Shown here piece by piece: positions 1-8,148 of a stretch of DNA of 18,659 bases. This DNA comes from an uncultured Collinsella sp. (lineage in GTDB: Bacteria > Actinomycetota > Coriobacteriia > Coriobacteriales > Coriobacteriaceae). The notes under the pieces are model-generated. The model did no database searches, had not been told where the DNA came from, and saw only the letters and a program-made list of their open reading frames with translations. The DNA is taken from positions 1-18,659 of the forward strand of contig CAJKFS010000043.1 in NCBI GenBank assembly GCA_905199225.1, given 5' to 3'. The position numbers and the translations under genes are program-made. The first letter of the stretch is position 1, and the number at the start of each line of letters is the position of its first letter.

Positions 1-1
1 A

Positions 2-24
2 GGAAAGCACTTAATGTGCTTTCC
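2..24. terminator. Perfect dyad at window edge, possible terminator of an upstream gene
   Basis: GGAAAGCAC (2-10) and GTGCTTTCC (16-24) form a perfect 9-bp stem with the 5-base loop TTAAT. The bases after it (GTCTTG) contain only a weak T run, so a factor-independent terminator is possible but not proven. It could equally be an operator-like dyad. The first plus-strand reading frame is open from base 1 to a TAA at 55-57, so the dyad could also lie inside the last codons of an upstream gene; the 18 residues give no recognisable family. Confidence 0.4.
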
Positions 25-57
25 GTCTTGCGCAGGACTGTAGAGCAGCAAACTTAA

Positions 58-274
58 CCCGCCCCGGCCCCCGATGGCCCCAGACCGGCGGGATGGACCA
101 GTTCAGATGGGGCTTTGATGCATGGGTGGTCTGTTGGTGGGCAAATGGGTATCATACTGTGGTTACTGCGTCGACTCTGTGATGCATGTTTGTACGTTCC
201 CGGCGGTCGGTTTGCCAGAAGCGCCCCGTCGGTTGTTCCAGACCCGTTTCGAAGAAAGGAAACCAGACTAACCT
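58..274 (+). other. Upstream region of rnj, no gene seen
   Basis: This stretch holds no convincing coding region. CCCGCC (58-63) can pair with GGCGGG (87-92), with an inner GGCC (66-69)/GGCC (76-79) helix, so the transcript could fold here. The 9-mer TGATGCATG occurs twice (116-124 and 180-188). A promoter for rnj may lie here, but I found no -35/-10 pair with acceptable spacing; TATCAT at 150-155 is the best -10-like hexamer. The rnj ribosome site is GAAAGGA (254-260), 14 bases before its ATG, which is longer than usual. Confidence 0.45.
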
Positions 275-1945
275 ATGGCAGCTAAAAAATCATCTCCCTT
301 GAAGATCATCCCGCTCGGCGGTCTTGACGGCATCGGCAAGAACATGACGGTCTTCGAGTGCGGCGACGACATGGTGCTCGTCGACGCCGGTCTCATGTTC
401 CCGGATGACTCCCAGCCCGGTATCGACCTGGTGCTTCCCGACTACACCTATGTTCTGGAGAACGAGGAGAAGCTCCGCGGTATCGTCGTCACCCACGGCC
501 ACGAGGACCACACCGGTTCGCTTCCGTACCTGCTGCAGGACCTCAACAATAAGGTGCCCATCTTTTCGAGCAAGCTGACGCTTGGCTTTATCGAGGGCAA
601 GCTTTCTGAGTTCCGCATCCGCGCACCCAAGTTCCGCGAGGTCAAGGGCGGCAGCCATGTCAATCTTGGCGGCATCTCGCTCGATTTCTTCTCGATGACG
701 CACTCCATTCCGGGTGCTCTGGGCGTGTTCATCCGCACCAACCAGGGTACCGTCATGCACACCGGCGACTTTAAGCTCGACCAGACGCCCATCGACGGCG
801 TCACGCCCGACTATGCCGCTATCAGTCGCTTTGCCAAGCAGGGCATCGACCTGCTGCTTTCCGACTCCACCAACGCTACGGTTCCCGGCTTTACCAAGTC
901 TGAGGCCGAGGTTGGTCCCAATCTGCTGCACGCCATCAAGAATGCCCCGGGCCGTGTGTTCGTCGCGTCGTTCTCGAGCCACATCCATCGTCTGCAACAG
1001 ATCTGCGACGCCGCGCGCAAGTGCGGCCGCAAGGTCGTCGTGACCGGTCGCTCCATGCTCACCAACACCCGCGTGGCGCGTGAGCTGGGCTACCTCAACA
1101 TCGATGACGCCGATATCATCGATGCCTTCGATATTGATAACCTGCCCGACGATAAGATTGTCGTCATGTGCACCGGTTCGCAGGGCGAGCCGCTGTCGGC
1201 CCTGTCCCGCATGGCCAATGGCGAGCACAAGACGCTCTCCATTCACGAGGGCGATACCGTTATCCTCTCGGCAACTCCTGTTCCCGGCAACGAGAAGGCC
1301 GTCCAGCAGGTCGTCAACAGCTTGGCTAAGCTTGGCTGCGACGTGTGGGATAAGAACCGTGCCCTCGTCCACGTCTCGGGCCACGGCAGCCAGGAGGAGC
1401 TCAAGCTCCTGATGGCCATGGCTAAGCCCACGTACTTTATGCCGGTCCACGGCGAGGCCGTTCACCTGCGCGCTCATGCCCAGCTGGCGCGCAAGATGGG
1501 GCTCAAGGACGACCACATCTTTATCCTCGACAACGGCGACACGCTCGAGATGCGTGGCGGTATCGTCAAGCGTGGTACGCCCGTTGAGTCTGGCGTCGTC
1601 TACGTCGACGGCCTGCGTATCGGCGATACCGACCCCATTGTCTTGCGCGATCGCCAGAAGCTCGCCAACGACGGTATGGTCACGGCTGTCGCTATCGTCT
1701 CTCTTAAGCACAAGAAGATCGAGGCCATCGAGTTCTCGGGCCGCGGTGTCTCGTTTGCCATCGACGATCAGTTCTCCGAGGATGCCTCCGCGTCCATCAT
1801 GAAGACGATCGAGAAGGGCAAGTTCAGCTTTACGAGCAGCGGCTCCGATGCCATTCGCAAGGCCGTGCGCGACTCGCTTTCCAACTTTATCTGGAGCCGT
1901 ACGCGCACCCGTCCGATGATCATCCCGGTCGTCATGGAGGTTTAG
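275..1945 (+). CDS. rnj: Ribonuclease J
   Basis: RNase J is a zinc-dependent 5'-to-3' exonuclease and endonuclease that matures and degrades RNA in the cytoplasm, often with RNase Y, which is also encoded in this window. The protein is 556 residues, matching the usual length of about 555. The metallo-beta-lactamase signature HGHEDH lies at residues 74-79. Further likely metal ligands are H143 (in THSIPGA), D165 (in HTGDF) and H392 (in PVHGE). The beta-CASP region follows at about 220-360 and ends with HVSGHGSQEEL (366-376), typical of the family. A C-terminal domain spans about 460-556. The ATG at 275 follows GAAAGGA. The final codons, ATG GAG GTT, double as the ribosome site of the next gene, so rnj and ftsK are probably co-transcribed and coupled. 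The family assignment is very secure; choosing between RNase J1 and J2 is not possible from the sequence alone. Confidence 0.96.
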   Translation: MAAKKSSPLKIIPLGGLDGIGKNMTVFECGDDMVLVDAGLMFPDDSQPGIDLVLPDYTYVLENEEKLRGIVVTHGHEDHTGSLPYLLQDLNNKVPIFSSKLTLGFIEGKLSEFRIRAPKFREVKGGSHVNLGGISLDFFSMTHSIPGALGVFIRTNQGTVMHTGDFKLDQTPIDGVTPDYAAISRFAKQGIDLLLSDSTNATVPGFTKSEAEVGPNLLHAIKNAPGRVFVASFSSHIHRLQQICDAARKCGRKVVVTGRSMLTNTRVARELGYLNIDDADIIDAFDIDNLPDDKIVVMCTGSQGEPLSALSRMANGEHKTLSIHEGDTVILSATPVPGNEKAVQQVVNSLAKLGCDVWDKNRALVHVSGHGSQEELKLLMAMAKPTYFMPVHGEAVHLRAHAQLARKMGLKDDHIFILDNGDTLEMRGGIVKRGTPVESGVVYVDGLRIGDTDPIVLRDRQKLANDGMVTAVAIVSLKHKKIEAIEFSGRGVSFAIDDQFSEDASASIMKTIEKGKFSFTSSGSDAIRKAVRDSLSNFIWSRTRTRPMIIPVVMEV

Positions 1946-1946
1946 T

Positions 1947-4727
1947 TTGGCGCGCGGATCTGCACAAAACGCCAAAGGCAATAAAGCCAAAAACCAGCCG
2001 GCATCTGCTAAGGGTGCCGGTTCCCATCTTCGTGCCAATAAGGGCCACGAGGCTGAGTTCGACGATTTTGAGCCTCTGGTCGAGCCTTCGGCCAACCGAG
2101 ATATCGCCGGCGTGGTCATCGCTGTTTTGGCGATTGCGTCCTTCATCGCCGTGATTTCGCCGGCGACCGCACCTGTGACGGCTGCGGTTGCCGGTTTCTA
2201 TCACCTGGGCTTTGGTCTGGGTGCCTACGTGCTGCCGATCGTTATTTTGCTATTTGCCGCCACGCTCTTTTTGGGCGATGATTCGCCGCTCAACGTGCGC
2301 TCTGTTGCGGGCGGCGCTGTGGTCTTTGTTGCCGTTGTCTCTATCTTGTCGCTTATGGTGCCGGGTACCAGTGACTCGTGTGACCTTATGTTCACGCCGC
2401 AAAACCTGTCCGCCTCGGGTGGCTACATTGGTGCGTTTATTGCGAGTGCGTTGCAGAATGCCTTGGGTAAGCCCATTGCTATGGTGGTCCTGTTGGGCTT
2501 GGCGGTCGTTGGCTTTGTCATCATCGGCTTTTCGGTGGGCGGCGTCTTGCGCTCTGCCCGCGACCGTGCGGCCGATTTTGCCGAGCGCCGTCGTGCCGAT
2601 GTCAACGAGAGCCCCTGGGGTGACGATGAGGCACTTTCGGTTCCCGGTATCGCCCGCCCTCACCTGAGCATTCTGCGTCAAAAGGGCTCTGATGCTGCCG
2701 TGACTACGGTTATGGGCAGCGAGGTCGATCCGATTCTGGACGATGAGGACGAGGATGAGGACCCGTTTGTCGATGTATCCGATGCTGTAGAAGCCGAACG
2801 CGCCAAGACAACGCTGCTGCCGCGTCGCCACGCCAAGAAGGGCAAGGCTGCGCCCAAACTCAACACAAGTGAACCCGATCCGTCGTGGTCCGAGAGCGAG
2901 ATTGAGCTTACCGAGGACGATGACGAGGACGATGAGACTCCGATTGAGAGTGCCAAGACGACCTTGCTGCCTCGCCGCCATACCAAGCGCGGTCAGGTGG
3001 CCGGCCAGCTTTCGATGGAAGATGATCCGGCCAAGATTGACGAGTCCGAGCCTCCGTTTGCCGTGAACCCTGTTTCGGCAGCACCGCAGATTCCCGACTT
3101 CCTGAAGCATCCCAAGGTCGCCGATGCGTCTGTCGCGAGCGCCATCGAGGCGTCTGCTGCTAGCGATGGGGGAGCGGACAGCGCCTCCGCAGATAACGAG
3201 GTTGAAGAAGAGGACGGCCTCAAGCTTCCGCCGCTCGAGATTCTCCATGCCAACCCGCAGTCCGCTTCTGCTGCGTCTTCGGACAAGGAGCTGGAGCAGA
3301 CTGCCGAGTCGCTGCAGTCGACCCTGCTTGAGTTTGGCCGCAGCGCCCGCGTCGTCGGCTGGATTGCCGGCCCTACGGTGACGACCTTTAAGCTGCAGCC
3401 CGGCGAGGGCGAGCGCGTGAGCAAGATTTCGAGCCTTGAGGACGATATCGCACTGTCACTTGCCGCCCAGTCGGTGCGTATCTTTGCGCCGATTCCCGGC
3501 ACTTCGCTTGTGGGTATCGAGATCCCCAACCGCAAGCGCCAAAACGTCAACCTGGGCGACGTGCTGCCCTACGTGAAGGGCGGCTCGCTCGAGCTTGCCA
3601 TCGGACGTGATGCCGAGGGTACGCCGGTCGTCGCCGATCTTGCCAAGATGCCCCACCTGCTGATCGCCGGTACCACCGGTTCCGGTAAGTCAGTCATGAT
3701 TAACTCCATTATCACAACCCTGCTCATGCGCGCGCTTCCCGAGGACGTTCGCCTGATCATGGTCGACCCCAAGCGTGTTGAGCTCGCGGGCTACAACGGC
3801 TTGCCGCATCTCTACGTGCCAGTGGTGACCGAGCCCAAACAGGCCGCGAGCGCCCTGCAATGGGCCGTGTCCGAGATGGAGCGTCGCCTGAAGGTCTTCG
3901 AGCGTCTTAACGTGCGTAAGATCTCGACCTACAACGAAAAGCAGGCCGCTGGCGAGTTTGAGCATTACGATAACCCGCCGCAAAAGATGCCCTACCTGGT
4001 CATCATCATCGACGAGCTCTCGGACCTGATGATGGTTGCCGGCAAGGATGTCGAGGCTTCGATTGTGCGTATTGCCCAGCTGGGCCGTGCCGCCGGTATT
4101 CACCTTATCGTGGCTACGCAGCGTCCGAGCTCCAACGTGGTGACGGGCCTCATCAAGGCCAACATCACCAATCGTATCGCCTTTAACGTCGCTACGGGTA
4201 TCGACTCCCGCGTCATCATCGACCAGATGGGTGCCGAAAAGCTTACCGGCCTGGGCGACATGCTGTTCTCCAAGGTTGACTGGGGCAAGCCCCGTCGTAT
4301 CCAGGGCTGCTTTGTCTCGGACGACGAGATTAACGAGATCGTCGAGTTCGTCAAATCGCAGAGCGAACCGGACTATCACGAGGAGATTCTGTCGGCTGTG
4401 GCCCCCGCCTCCATGTCCATGGCGGGTGGCGGCGGCATTGTCCGCACGGGTGTCGCCGAGCCGCAAGACGACGATCCGCTCATTTGGGAAGCTGCCCATA
4501 TTGTGGTGGAATCGCAGCTTGGCTCCACATCTGGCCTGCAACGCCGTCTGAAGGTTGGCTACGCGCGCGCCGGGCGTATTATGGACATGCTGGAAGAAAA
4601 AGGTGTCGTTGGACCGCCTGACGGATCCAAGCCGCGCGAGGTCCTGTTGGACGAAGAAGGCCTTGCCGCATTGGAATCTGTCGACGCCGAGATGGCACGT
4701 GAAGATCGTGAGTTTGGAGGATTCTGA
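1947..4727 (+). CDS. ftsK: DNA translocase FtsK/SpoIIIE
   Basis: This is a membrane-anchored ATPase that pumps chromosomal DNA through the closing division septum and helps resolve dimers. It has 926 residues. The N-terminal part has about four hydrophobic segments (near 54-73, 91-110, 118-138 and 177-198). An acidic, low-complexity linker runs from about 205 to 450. The motor follows, with Walker A GTTGSGKS (575-582), Walker B VIIIDE (685-690) and the FtsK-typical ATQRPS (723-728). A winged-helix gamma domain (about 843-905), which reads the polarity sequences on DNA, ends the protein. The start is TTG at 1947, one base after the rnj stop; GGAGG at 1936-1940 sits 6 bases before it, which decides the start. 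The linker carries a duplicated motif KTTLLPRRHxKxG (287-299 and 337-349). The stop overlaps the next ATG by one base. SpoIIIE is an equally valid name. Confidence 0.95.
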   Translation: MARGSAQNAKGNKAKNQPASAKGAGSHLRANKGHEAEFDDFEPLVEPSANRDIAGVVIAVLAIASFIAVISPATAPVTAAVAGFYHLGFGLGAYVLPIVILLFAATLFLGDDSPLNVRSVAGGAVVFVAVVSILSLMVPGTSDSCDLMFTPQNLSASGGYIGAFIASALQNALGKPIAMVVLLGLAVVGFVIIGFSVGGVLRSARDRAADFAERRRADVNESPWGDDEALSVPGIARPHLSILRQKGSDAAVTTVMGSEVDPILDDEDEDEDPFVDVSDAVEAERAKTTLLPRRHAKKGKAAPKLNTSEPDPSWSESEIELTEDDDEDDETPIESAKTTLLPRRHTKRGQVAGQLSMEDDPAKIDESEPPFAVNPVSAAPQIPDFLKHPKVADASVASAIEASAASDGGADSASADNEVEEEDGLKLPPLEILHANPQSASAASSDKELEQTAESLQSTLLEFGRSARVVGWIAGPTVTTFKLQPGEGERVSKISSLEDDIALSLAAQSVRIFAPIPGTSLVGIEIPNRKRQNVNLGDVLPYVKGGSLELAIGRDAEGTPVVADLAKMPHLLIAGTTGSGKSVMINSIITTLLMRALPEDVRLIMVDPKRVELAGYNGLPHLYVPVVTEPKQAASALQWAVSEMERRLKVFERLNVRKISTYNEKQAAGEFEHYDNPPQKMPYLVIIIDELSDLMMVAGKDVEASIVRIAQLGRAAGIHLIVATQRPSSNVVTGLIKANITNRIAFNVATGIDSRVIIDQMGAEKLTGLGDMLFSKVDWGKPRRIQGCFVSDDEINEIVEFVKSQSEPDYHEEILSAVAPASMSMAGGGGIVRTGVAEPQDDDPLIWEAAHIVVESQLGSTSGLQRRLKVGYARAGRIMDMLEEKGVVGPPDGSKPREVLLDEEGLAALESVDAEMAREDREFGGF
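2802..2993 (+). repeat. Duplicated basic motif in the FtsK linker
   Basis: The 14-residue segment AKTTLLPRRHAKKG (2802-2843) recurs as AKTTLLPRRHTKRG (2952-2993), about 150 bases apart, each flanked by strongly acidic runs of Asp and Glu. The DNA of the two copies differs at many third positions, so the match is being kept at the protein level and is not a recent DNA duplication. Function is unknown; a docking or DNA/partner-binding site in the otherwise disordered linker is an inference. Confidence 0.75.
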
Positions 4728-6238
4728 TGGCTGCACGCTTTGGTGACATGCTGCTCGAACAGCGTCGCCGAATGGGCCTTTCCATTCAGCAGGTCGCCAA
4801 CACCATCAAAATCAGGCCGCAGATCATCGAGTTTTTCGAGAATGGCAATTTTGCATCGATGCCCCCGCGCGGCTATGCGCAGGGCATGATTTCGAGCTAT
4901 GCACGCTTTTTGGGCCTCAATCCGCGTGAGGTCGTCAATGCCTATTTTGACGACCTTATGGCGTATGAGCGTGAGACATCGCAGCAGGGTGGGCGTTTTC
5001 AGGACGCCGCCGGCTACGTCAACTCGCGCTCCTCTGTCGACAACGGGCGCTTCCTGATGGTTCAGGGCGGTCGCTCTACTCGTTATGGCCAGCGTCCTCA
5101 GCAGGCCGGCTATATTACCGAGACGGGTTCGGGCGAGGAGATTCGCTCTCAACGTGATCGGTTCCGTAGCACGCCGATGCCCGAAGACCGTGCGCTTCCC
5201 GCTGCCCGCGGGGTGGCACGTGACCCTCGCGCTGGATACGGCGATGGCGGCTATGCCGATCGCGGCTACCGTGGTGTTTCCTCGGGTCGCTCTCGCGGCG
5301 GCTATGCGGATGCCGATACCACGCAGGTAACGCCGCGTCTTCGCTCGCAGTCGCAGCCCTATGGGCAGCGCTCATCTGCTCCTCGTTCGGGCCAGCGCAG
5401 CTATCAGGGTCGTGGCGATCTCGCTCCGCGCTCGGGTCAACGCAGCCTTCAGGGCCAGGGCGGCTATCGCGGCCGTCCCGATAGCAATCGCGGTCGTATG
5501 CCTCAGGGAGGCGGCCGCAGCAGTTCCGGTCGTGGACGCGGCGGGTCACGTACTCCTCAAAACAACGGGCTCGATCCGCGTATCATCTACGCCGGCATCG
5601 GTGCCGTTGCGCTGCTGTTGATTGTGCTCATCGTGGTGCTTCTGCGTGGCTGCGCATCTTCGACGCCCGAGACCACGCCCGAGACGCCCGCTGCTACCAA
5701 GACGACGACCAAGAAGTCTTCTAAGAAGACCGAAACGGTTGACGAGGACGAAGACACCGATGAGGCGACGGATGAGTCGACCGATTCGGACGCCACCAAG
5801 ACGACGGCTAAAAAGGAAGAGAACGAGGTAACGAAGGTCAAGGTCTCCGTTGCCAAGGGAAAGACCGCGTGGATTGAGGTCAAGGTCGACGGCAAGTCGG
5901 TCTATGGCGCCCAGGCGACTGGCCCCTTTGAGCAGGAGTACACGCCCGAGTCCTCGATCGAGATCACCACGTCCAAGCCTTCCGATGTCACCGTTACCAA
6001 GAACGGTGAAAAGGTTCGTTACGATACCAAGACCTCGGGCGTGGCGCGTGTGACGATCACCGTTCCCAAGAAGGAGACGACTGATTCCGAGAATGGTGAA
6101 AGTTCTGATGGTACCGACACCACCGATGGTACCGATACCACCGACGGTACCGATGCCCAGTCCACGGATGGCGCCGATACCGCAACTGACGGTCAGACGC
6201 CCACCGATTCTACCGACTATTCGTACGATAGCTACTAA
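4727..6238 (+). CDS. RodZ-like helix-turn-helix membrane protein
   Basis: This 503-residue protein has the RodZ layout: an N-terminal HTH_25-type helix-turn-helix (about 4-77, with the family-like IEFFENGNFASMPPRGYAQG starting at 34), one membrane segment (about 286-307), and a C-terminal extracytoplasmic beta-rich domain of the DUF4115 type (about 369-447). RodZ links the cell-shape machinery to the membrane. Unlike classic RodZ, about 200 residues of Arg/Gly/Gln/Ser-rich low complexity (about 85-283) separate the HTH from the membrane. The outside part starts with a Thr/Lys/Asp/Glu-rich stalk (310-368) and ends in a Ser/Thr/Asp-rich tail. The ATG overlaps the ftsK stop by one base, with GGAGG at 4716-4720 six bases upstream. 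No mreB is visible here, so a role in shape or division is inferred from fold and from the ftsK neighbour. Confidence 0.82.
   Translation: MAARFGDMLLEQRRRMGLSIQQVANTIKIRPQIIEFFENGNFASMPPRGYAQGMISSYARFLGLNPREVVNAYFDDLMAYERETSQQGGRFQDAAGYVNSRSSVDNGRFLMVQGGRSTRYGQRPQQAGYITETGSGEEIRSQRDRFRSTPMPEDRALPAARGVARDPRAGYGDGGYADRGYRGVSSGRSRGGYADADTTQVTPRLRSQSQPYGQRSSAPRSGQRSYQGRGDLAPRSGQRSLQGQGGYRGRPDSNRGRMPQGGGRSSSGRGRGGSRTPQNNGLDPRIIYAGIGAVALLLIVLIVVLLRGCASSTPETTPETPAATKTTTKKSSKKTETVDEDEDTDEATDESTDSDATKTTAKKEENEVTKVKVSVAKGKTAWIEVKVDGKSVYGAQATGPFEQEYTPESSIEITTSKPSDVTVTKNGEKVRYDTKTSGVARVTITVPKKETTDSENGESSDGTDTTDGTDTTDGTDAQSTDGADTATDGQTPTDSTDYSYDSY
5378..5455 (+). repeat. APRSGQRS-QG repeat in the RodZ-like protein
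   Basis: Residues 218-228 (APRSGQRSYQG, 5378-5410) and 233-243 (APRSGQRSLQG, 5423-5455) are near-identical copies with a 15-residue period inside the Arg/Gly-rich cytoplasmic segment. The copies differ at silent positions. Confidence 0.7.
6107..6160 (+). repeat. Tandem 18-base repeat coding DGTDTT
   Basis: Three successive 18-base units encode DGTDTT, DGTDTT and DGTDAQ (residues 461-478) in the extracytoplasmic tail of the RodZ-like protein. The unit is close to identical at the DNA level (GGTACCGA core repeated every 18 bases), so copy number could vary by slippage between strains. Confidence 0.8.
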
Positions 6239-6264
6239 GCCGCTCGTACGCGAAAGGAAACATC

Positions 6265-6762
6265 ATGGCTAAAGATTCCAGCTTCGACGTCGTGTCCGAG
6301 GTCAACATGCAAGAGGTCGACAACGCCTTCCAGCAGACCACGCGCGAGATTTCCCAGCGCTATGACCTTAAGGATTCTGGCGCCACGATCGAGCTTTCGA
6401 AGGGCGACAAGCTCTTTACGATCAACGCCCCGGCCGACTTTGTCTCCAAACAGATTATCGACGTGTTGAGCTCCAAGCTCATCAAGCGCGGCATCGACCT
6501 CAAGGCTGTCTCGTGGGATGCTCCGCAGGCGGCGTCGGGCGGCACCGTGCGCGTGCTCGGCCATATCGTCGAGGGTATCGACCAGGCGACCGCCAAGAAG
6601 ATCAACAAGGACATCAAGGACCAAAAGCTCAAGGTCAAGGTGACCATCGAGGCCGACAAACTGCGTGTTTCCTCTGCTTCGAAGGACGCGTTGCAGACCG
6701 TGATCCAGTTCCTGCGCGACCAGGACTACGGCCAGCCGCTGCAGTTCACCAACTACCGCTAA
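6265..6762 (+). CDS. YajQ/UPF0234 family nucleotide-binding protein
   Basis: This is a 165-residue cytoplasmic protein of the YajQ family, the usual length for the group. Family hallmarks are the start FDVVSEVNMQEVDNAFQQ (from residue 7), the EISQRYDLKDS segment, RVSSASKDALQTVI, and the ending QPLQFTNYR, all in the expected order. Structures of the family show two ferredoxin-like (RNA-binding-type) folds; members bind nucleotides or RNA, and a Xanthomonas member binds cyclic di-GMP. Which ligand applies here cannot be told from the sequence. The ATG has the ribosome site GAAAGGA (6252-6258) at 6 bases. The gene sits 26 bases after the RodZ-like gene and 27 before rimO, so it is probably in the same operon. 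Confidence 0.93.
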   Translation: MAKDSSFDVVSEVNMQEVDNAFQQTTREISQRYDLKDSGATIELSKGDKLFTINAPADFVSKQIIDVLSSKLIKRGIDLKAVSWDAPQAASGGTVRVLGHIVEGIDQATAKKINKDIKDQKLKVKVTIEADKLRVSSASKDALQTVIQFLRDQDYGQPLQFTNYR

Positions 6763-6789
6763 TATCAATCGAAAGGACCGCTCTCCAAC

Positions 6790-8139
6790 ATGGATACACC
6801 GTTGGGCTCCGTGCTCTACATCACCCTCGGGTGCGCTAAGAACGAGGTTGACACCGACCGCATGCGTTCTCTTTTGACCGCCGCGGGCTACGAGGAGGCA
6901 TTCGACCCGCAGGATGCCGATATCGCCATCGTCAATACATGTTCGTTCCTCGCCTCCGCAACGTCCGAGAGCATCGAGACCACGCTCGAGCTCGCCAACG
7001 AGGTTCAGGACGGCGTTCGTTCTTGCCCCATCGTCATGTGCGGCTGCGTGCCGTCGCGCTATGGCGATGACCTGCCTGACGAGCTGCCCGAGGTCGCTGC
7101 CTTTGTGAAGGCCGACGAGGAAGACGGCATCGTGGCGGTCATCGATGGCGTGCTGGGTGTCGAGCGTGAGATTGCAGCCTATATCCCGCAGGTCAAACGT
7201 ACCGTCGAGGGTGCTGTCGCCTACGTCAAGATTTCCGATGGCTGCAACCGCTTCTGCAGCTTCTGCATGATTCCCTACATCCGCGGCCGCTATCATTCGC
7301 GCAATGCCGAGAGCATCATCTCCGAGGTGCGCGACCTGGTTGCCGGCGGTGTGCGCGAGATCGTGCTGATCGGCCAGGACACGGGCATCTGGGGTACCGA
7401 CTTTGCCGACGAGGACGTCGCCGATGGCTCGCCGCGCAATCTGGCGCAGCTGCTGCGTGCCGTCGCCGAGGCCGTGCGCCCGCACAACGTCTGGGTTCGC
7501 GTGCTCTACCTGCAGCCCGAGGGCATGACTGACGAACTCATCGAGACGATTCGCGATACGCCCGAGGTGCTGCCCTATATCGATATCCCCGTGCAGCACT
7601 GCGACGCGCGCATCCTCAAGGCCATGCGTCGCTCCGGTTCGCGCCAGGAGCTCGAGGACCTGTTCCGCGATCTGCGTGAGCGTATCCCCGGCATCGTGAT
7701 CCGTTCCACGGCCATGGTCGGCTTCCCGACCGAGACCGACGACGAGTTCCGCGACCTCATCGACTTTATGGACACCGTCGGCTTCGACTACACGAGTGTC
7801 TTTGCCTACTCGCGTGAGGAGGGCAGCCTGGCCGCCAAGATGGAGGGTCAGGTCGATGAGGAGGTCAAGCTCGAGCGCGCCCAGGAGGCCATGGACCTGG
7901 CCGAATCGCTCGGTTTTGCTGCAACTGCCGCGCATGTGGGCGAGCGCGCCCAGGTAATCGTCGACGGTATCGAAGAAACCGAGGACGGCGCCGAGCTGAT
8001 CGGCCATGCCTGGTTCCAGGCGCCCGATTCCGATGGCGCGGTGCACTTGGACGCCAGCGAGGCGTCCGTGGGCGATATTCTGACGGTCGAGTTTACCGAT
8101 AGCTTCTGCTATGAGCTTATCGGTCATGTTGTGGAGTAG
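6790..8139 (+). CDS. rimO: Ribosomal protein S12 methylthiotransferase RimO
   Basis: RimO is a radical-SAM enzyme with two iron-sulfur clusters that adds a methylthio group to the conserved aspartate of ribosomal protein S12. The protein has 449 residues. The N-terminal MTTase domain carries the three cluster cysteines C15 (TLGCAKNEVD, the RimO-style signature), C51 (NTCSF) and C86 (CGCVPSR). The radical-SAM motif is C152-x3-C156-x2-C159 (CNRFCSFC). A TRAM domain occupies about 383-446. The sequence TLGCAKN and the short linker separate it from the MiaB paralogue encoded at 14777. The ribosome site GAAAGGA (6771-6777) lies 12 bases before the ATG. It is 27 bases after yajQ and is followed by pgsA nine bases later. 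Confidence 0.95.
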   Translation: MDTPLGSVLYITLGCAKNEVDTDRMRSLLTAAGYEEAFDPQDADIAIVNTCSFLASATSESIETTLELANEVQDGVRSCPIVMCGCVPSRYGDDLPDELPEVAAFVKADEEDGIVAVIDGVLGVEREIAAYIPQVKRTVEGAVAYVKISDGCNRFCSFCMIPYIRGRYHSRNAESIISEVRDLVAGGVREIVLIGQDTGIWGTDFADEDVADGSPRNLAQLLRAVAEAVRPHNVWVRVLYLQPEGMTDELIETIRDTPEVLPYIDIPVQHCDARILKAMRRSGSRQELEDLFRDLRERIPGIVIRSTAMVGFPTETDDEFRDLIDFMDTVGFDYTSVFAYSREEGSLAAKMEGQVDEEVKLERAQEAMDLAESLGFAATAAHVGERAQVIVDGIEETEDGAELIGHAWFQAPDSDGAVHLDASEASVGDILTVEFTDSFCYELIGHVVE

Positions 8140-8148
8140 GAGAGCATC

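Noticed and set aside
1..57. Tail of an upstream gene ending at TAA 55-57
   Set aside because: Only 18 residues are visible, without recognisable family features, so it is not listed as a coding feature.
134..160. Possible rnj promoter TTGGTG with TATCAT or TACTGT
   Set aside because: Spacing is 10 or 15 bases, too short for a standard promoter.
290..2146. A 618-codon minus-strand open frame opposite rnj
   Set aside because: It lies almost entirely opposite a gene with clear RNase J motifs and has the same shadow composition.
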